A stretch of 64,000 nt of DNA from Bacillota bacterium (GTDB taxonomy: Bacteria > Sysuimicrobiota > Sysuimicrobiia > Sysuimicrobiales > Segetimicrobiaceae): NCBI GenBank assembly GCA_021324295.1, contig JAJPJJ010000119.1, positions 1 to 64,000 on the forward strand. The letters are read 5' to 3'. The position numbers were made by a program, and so were the translations under genes. How positions within the stretch are numbered: the first letter of the stretch is position 1; every line of letters begins with the position of its first letter. Below, in pieces: positions 61,613-64,000 of the stretch. A model generated the notes under the pieces. That model saw nothing but the letters and a program-made list of their open reading frames with translations, made no database searches and was not told where the DNA came from.

Positions 61613-62077
61613 GTGCCACCCCCCTTGTCGCCGTGACCTTCGCCGGGACGGTTCCACCGCTCCGGGCGTCCCGTTCTCCTCGGCAGGCGTGGCGGCCGGC
61701 CCTTCGCTTCCCGTCGAGGGACGGGTCCGGCCGGCACGCGGTTCCACCCGGCGGGGTCGAGGCCGTCCGCCGACCCCGCTTGGGCAAGGCCGAGACCGCC
61801 GGAGAGCCGACCGCCCCGGCGCTCTCGATGACACCGAGCCGCCGCGGCGGGGCGCTCGCGCCGTCGCGGTGCGCGGCTTCCGCCCGCGCGCACCGGCGCC
61901 CTCGCGCCGCGGGTGCGAGCAGACATGGAACTATTCGACCTGCGAGGCCGCAGAACTTTCTCGTCTCAGCGGGGGGAGCCCGGAGCGCGGGGGCGGCATC
62001 ACGCAAGACGGCGCCCGCGGGCCCGCGGGCGCCGGATCCACGATCCTACATCGCCGTACCGTCCTCCGGCGCCGGCG
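61613..62077. other. Intergenic region, no gene seen
   Basis: The 465 bp upstream of the ThDP enzyme gene contain only antisense-type frames. A less GC-rich stretch around 61925-61970 could be a promoter or regulatory site, but no convincing hexamers were found. Confidence 0.4.
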
Positions 62078-62146
62078 CTATCGGATAATCAGGTGCCCGG
62101 TCGCCCAGAGGAACAGCCCGGCCAGAATCAGCAGAGGCACGAGCAT
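62078..62146 (-). CDS. 22-aa single-pass membrane peptide
   Basis: A short ORF on the minus strand (ATG 62146 to TAG 62078) encodes MLVPLLILAGLFLWATGHLIIR, 22 residues: one hydrophobic helix of about 16 residues with a His/Arg C-terminal end. It has a textbook ribosome-binding site, GGAAGGAGGTGAACGCG, with the ATG 7 nt after GGAGGT. It is 68 bp after the stop of the gene 62215-63015 on the same strand, so it may be the last gene of that operon. No homology can be claimed. Its strong SD and clean transmembrane composition support real translation. Confidence 0.6.
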   Translation of the reverse strand: MLVPLLILAGLFLWATGHLIIR

Positions 62147-62214
62147 CGCGTTCACCTCCTTCCCTTCGCACCGCTTTTACCCGGCGGCCCGTCCCGCCAA
62201 ACGTCCGGCCGGCC

Positions 62215-63015
62215 TCAGGTCTCGGGCGCGGGGAACCACCGCACGTGGCTCCACCGCAGATACCGGTCCGAGAGCAGCTCGAGCGACTTGCGGGCCGTCG
62301 GAAACTCCTCGGCCAACGCCTCCAGGACGCGTCCCTCGGACGGCGCCTCGGAGCGGGACGCAGCCAGCCGGTAGAAGCGGCGGCCGTGCTCCTCGTACGT
62401 CTCGAGCGTCGGCGGAACCGCGCGGGGAATCGCGCGGCCGCGCGCGCGCATCCCGCGCAACGAGTCCGGGAAGATCCCGCTCTGGAACAGGGCGATGTCG
62501 GCGATCCGCCGGAACAGCCACGGCGCCTCGTCCTCGACGCCGAGGGCGGCCAGCTCCATCATGTCCTCGAGGCTGGACGTGCTGAGGCGCCGGCGGACGT
62601 AGCGGTCGCCGCGCGGGATGAGGACGATCACCGACTCGTTGCGGACGAACGAGGCGAGCATCGACACCAGGTAGCTCCAGATCGCCGGCTCCGCGATGAA
62701 GCGGCGAAGGTGCACCGCGTCGAATACCGCGACGGTCTCGGCCGGCGTGCGCTCGAGCGTGTACGGCCGCTGGCGAAGGTCGCGCGCCACCCGCCGGAGC
62801 AGCACGCTGAAGACGAACCGCGGCGACACGCGCACCAACGCGTGCTCGTCCCCCAAGAGGCGCTCCACGAGCCGGTCGTCCTCGAGCATCACATCGAGCA
62901 GGTCCTCGCGTTCCCGCAGCACCGCCGGCGCCTCCGCCGGATCGCAGCGTCCGGCGCCGACGGTCTCCGCGACAAACCGGAGGTCGTCGTCCGTAAACTG
63001 GATCGGTCCTGTCAT
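62215..63015 (-). CDS. Hypothetical protein, likely cytoplasmic
   Basis: A 266-residue protein I do not recognise. It has a mixed, largely helical composition: FTDDDLRFVAETVGAG at the N-terminus, an acidic REREDLLDVMLEDDRLVERLLGDEHALVRV segment, RFVFSVLLRRVARDL, SYLVSMLASFVRNESVIVLIPRGD, and GRRFYRLAASRSEAPSEGRVLEALAEEF. No signal peptide or metal motif. ATG 63015 has GGAGGGG upstream and is preferred over 63069. It lies 90 bp downstream of the MEMO-family gene; the two may be an operon. Confidence 0.7.
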   Translation of the reverse strand: MTGPIQFTDDDLRFVAETVGAGRCDPAEAPAVLREREDLLDVMLEDDRLVERLLGDEHALVRVSPRFVFSVLLRRVARDLRQRPYTLERTPAETVAVFDAVHLRRFIAEPAIWSYLVSMLASFVRNESVIVLIPRGDRYVRRRLSTSSLEDMMELAALGVEDEAPWLFRRIADIALFQSGIFPDSLRGMRARGRAIPRAVPPTLETYEEHGRRFYRLAASRSEAPSEGRVLEALAEEFPTARKSLELLSDRYLRWSHVRWFPAPET

Positions 63016-63105
63016 CGGAAGAGCCCCTCCCTGCACGCATCGCGCCGGGGCGCCCCGCCCGGACGACACGGACGGGCGCCCGCCGCAGCGCGTCCGTGGA
63101 GAATG

Positions 63106-64000
63106 TTACCCATCGGGCCGGCGCGTGGCGACCTCCGCCGGTCCGAACACCACCGCGGAGAACCCCACGAGGCCCCCGGCCGGGTCGACGCCCTGGTCGT
63201 AGCCGAGGATGCGCCCGCGCACGGGCTCGAGCACGCGCAGGACGGTGTAGATCGCCCCGAGCCCGCAGACCCGGCGCCGGTTGCCGTCCCCCGCCACCAC
63301 CCGCCAGAATCCCTCCGCATCGCCGGCCGCGACGCGGTCGAGGGCCTCCCGGTCGAGCGCGCGGGCGGAGGCGGCGAGGCGCGGGCCGACGGGCTCGGCG
63401 TCGCCGAACCGTGGCCCGACGTGGCTGAGGTCCACCCCGCCGACCACGCAGACGGGGCGGCCGAGGGAGGCGATCCCCGCCCGCAGCGCCGCGATGAACG
63501 CCTCGATCTCGGGCACGGAGGACGGCGAGCCGGACCCGCACAGCGCGTCGAGGCTGCCCGTGAGCACCGGCAGGATCGTGATCCGGCGCCCGCGGGCGAG
63601 GTAGGCGAGGAACAGCGCCTGGAACTCGATCGAGTGCTCGGCGCGGTGCGCGGGCTCGTGGGCGAGCGCGTCGAAGGGGCAGCGCTCGGCGACCGCCTCG
63701 AGGAGCGGCCGGTCGACGTCCAGCACGCCGAACGGCGTCTCGTACCCCTTGCGCGTCAGCACGTACGGGGTGGGCGGGGCGGCGTGCGCGACGCCCAGGA
63801 CGACCACGCACGCGCCGTCCGGGAGCGCCCCGAGCGCGCGGTACGCGCGGCCGTACATGGCGCCGCCGCGCGCGAAGTCGATGTGCGGGGCGAGGATGCC
63901 GGGCGGGCAGCCGCCGTCGCCGGCCGGCGCTCCATCCCCGCCCGCGTCCAGGTAGCCGCGCAGCGTGCGTGCGAGCGCGGTGGGATCCGCCGGATACGAG
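63106..64000 (-). CDS. MEMO1 / AmmeMemoRadiSam-B family protein (5' truncated by window edge)
   Basis: The frame stays open from the right edge (first codon at 63999) to the stop at 63106, about 297 residues visible. The visible N-terminal part reads ILAPHIDFARGGAMYGRAY, with the His/Asp of the MEMO1 fold, LGVAHAAPPTPYVLTRKGYETPFG, HRAEHSIEFQALFL, GGVDLSHVGPRFGD and GLGAIYTVL. In AmmeMemoRadiSam loci, MEMO-family proteins pair with AMMECR1 and a radical SAM protein; none is seen inside the window, but the 5' side is cut off. Function is unknown, with a nonheme-iron dioxygenase-like fold. Confidence 0.87.
   Translation of the reverse strand, partial: SYPADPTALARTLRGYLDAGGDGAPAGDGGCPPGILAPHIDFARGGAMYGRAYRALGALPDGACVVVLGVAHAAPPTPYVLTRKGYETPFGVLDVDRPLLEAVAERCPFDALAHEPAHRAEHSIEFQALFLAYLARGRRITILPVLTGSLDALCGSGSPSSVPEIEAFIAALRAGIASLGRPVCVVGGVDLSHVGPRFGDAEPVGPRLAASARALDREALDRVAAGDAEGFWRVVAGDGNRRRVCGLGAIYTVLRVLEPVRGRILGYDQGVDPAGGLVGFSAVVFGPAEVATRRPDG

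Noticed and set aside
1-64000. CRISPR arrays, tRNA and rRNA genes
   Set aside because: Apart from the two-copy 36-bp repeat in the RAMP gene, I saw no regularly spaced repeats, tRNA cloverleaf motifs or rRNA-like sequence by eye. A dedicated tool could still find a tRNA I missed.

Overview
This is a GC-rich (roughly 70%) bacterial chromosome segment, densely coded on both strands. The gene content fits a soil or groundwater heterotroph of a high-GC lineage: an LLM-class flavin oxidoreductase, PaaABCD, a DUF1501/DUF1800 pair, an actinobacterial-type sulfite reductase and a CGAAC-N4-GTTCG LexA palindrome. Actinomycetota or a neighbouring terrabacterial phylum is most likely; I cannot assign it further. 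Several promoters place the predicted +1 on, or within a few bases of, a start codon, which suggests that leaderless mRNAs are common here.

Left 10.6 kb: a tightly overlapping cas operon. It holds a partial RAMP-like gene cut by the window edge, csx10, a two-domain Csm3-like RAMP, csx19, a TIGR03986-type RAMP, a Cas3 helicase with a C-terminal HD nuclease, and a Cas3-extension/Cas8-like protein. The RAMP/Csx19 genes are type III-D-like, while Cas3 and its partner are type I-G-like, so this looks like a chimeric effector. No cas1, cas2, cas4, cas6 or CRISPR array is visible. Inside the double-RAMP gene, a 36-bp sequence is perfectly duplicated around an unrelated 36-bp insert, in frame. This is the footprint expected of Cas1-Cas2 spacer integration at an off-target site. 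A frameshifted IS66 transposase remnant abuts the operon on the right.

11.5-31 kb: rmuC, a xanthine-dehydrogenase-type MoCo/2Fe-2S pair, a DUF971 protein, an enolase-superfamily enzyme, a thioredoxin-like protein, paaABCD (no paaE here), an M20 peptidase, a Zur-like regulator with a zinc/manganese ABC transporter, a RibD-C reductase, and a DUF1501/DUF1800 export-linked pair.

31-46 kb: a Xer-type recombinase, an omega-transaminase, and a sulfite-reductase/siroheme operon (nirA, a 66-aa gene, a siroheme synthase, cobA). That operon is preceded by a short Cys-containing upstream ORF and a strong hairpin. Next come a radical-SAM photoproduct-lyase-like gene with a LexA-type palindrome inside its promoter, a cupredoxin, an LLM oxidoreductase, an IS256 remnant and a ribbon-helix-helix/MazF toxin-antitoxin pair, then a VOC dioxygenase, a membrane alpha/beta hydrolase, a PaiB-like protein and a DUF72 protein.

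46-64 kb: a molybdopterin oxidoreductase with a DinB-like partner, a LOG-family protein, a GlcD-type oxidase, a persulfide-dioxygenase/rhodanese fusion, a carboxymuconolactone-decarboxylase-family protein, an SDR, an aminotransferase, a fucose-type sugar dehydrogenase/lactonase pair, a dienelactone hydrolase, a ThDP enzyme, a previously uncalled 22-codon membrane peptide, and a MEMO-family gene running off the right edge.
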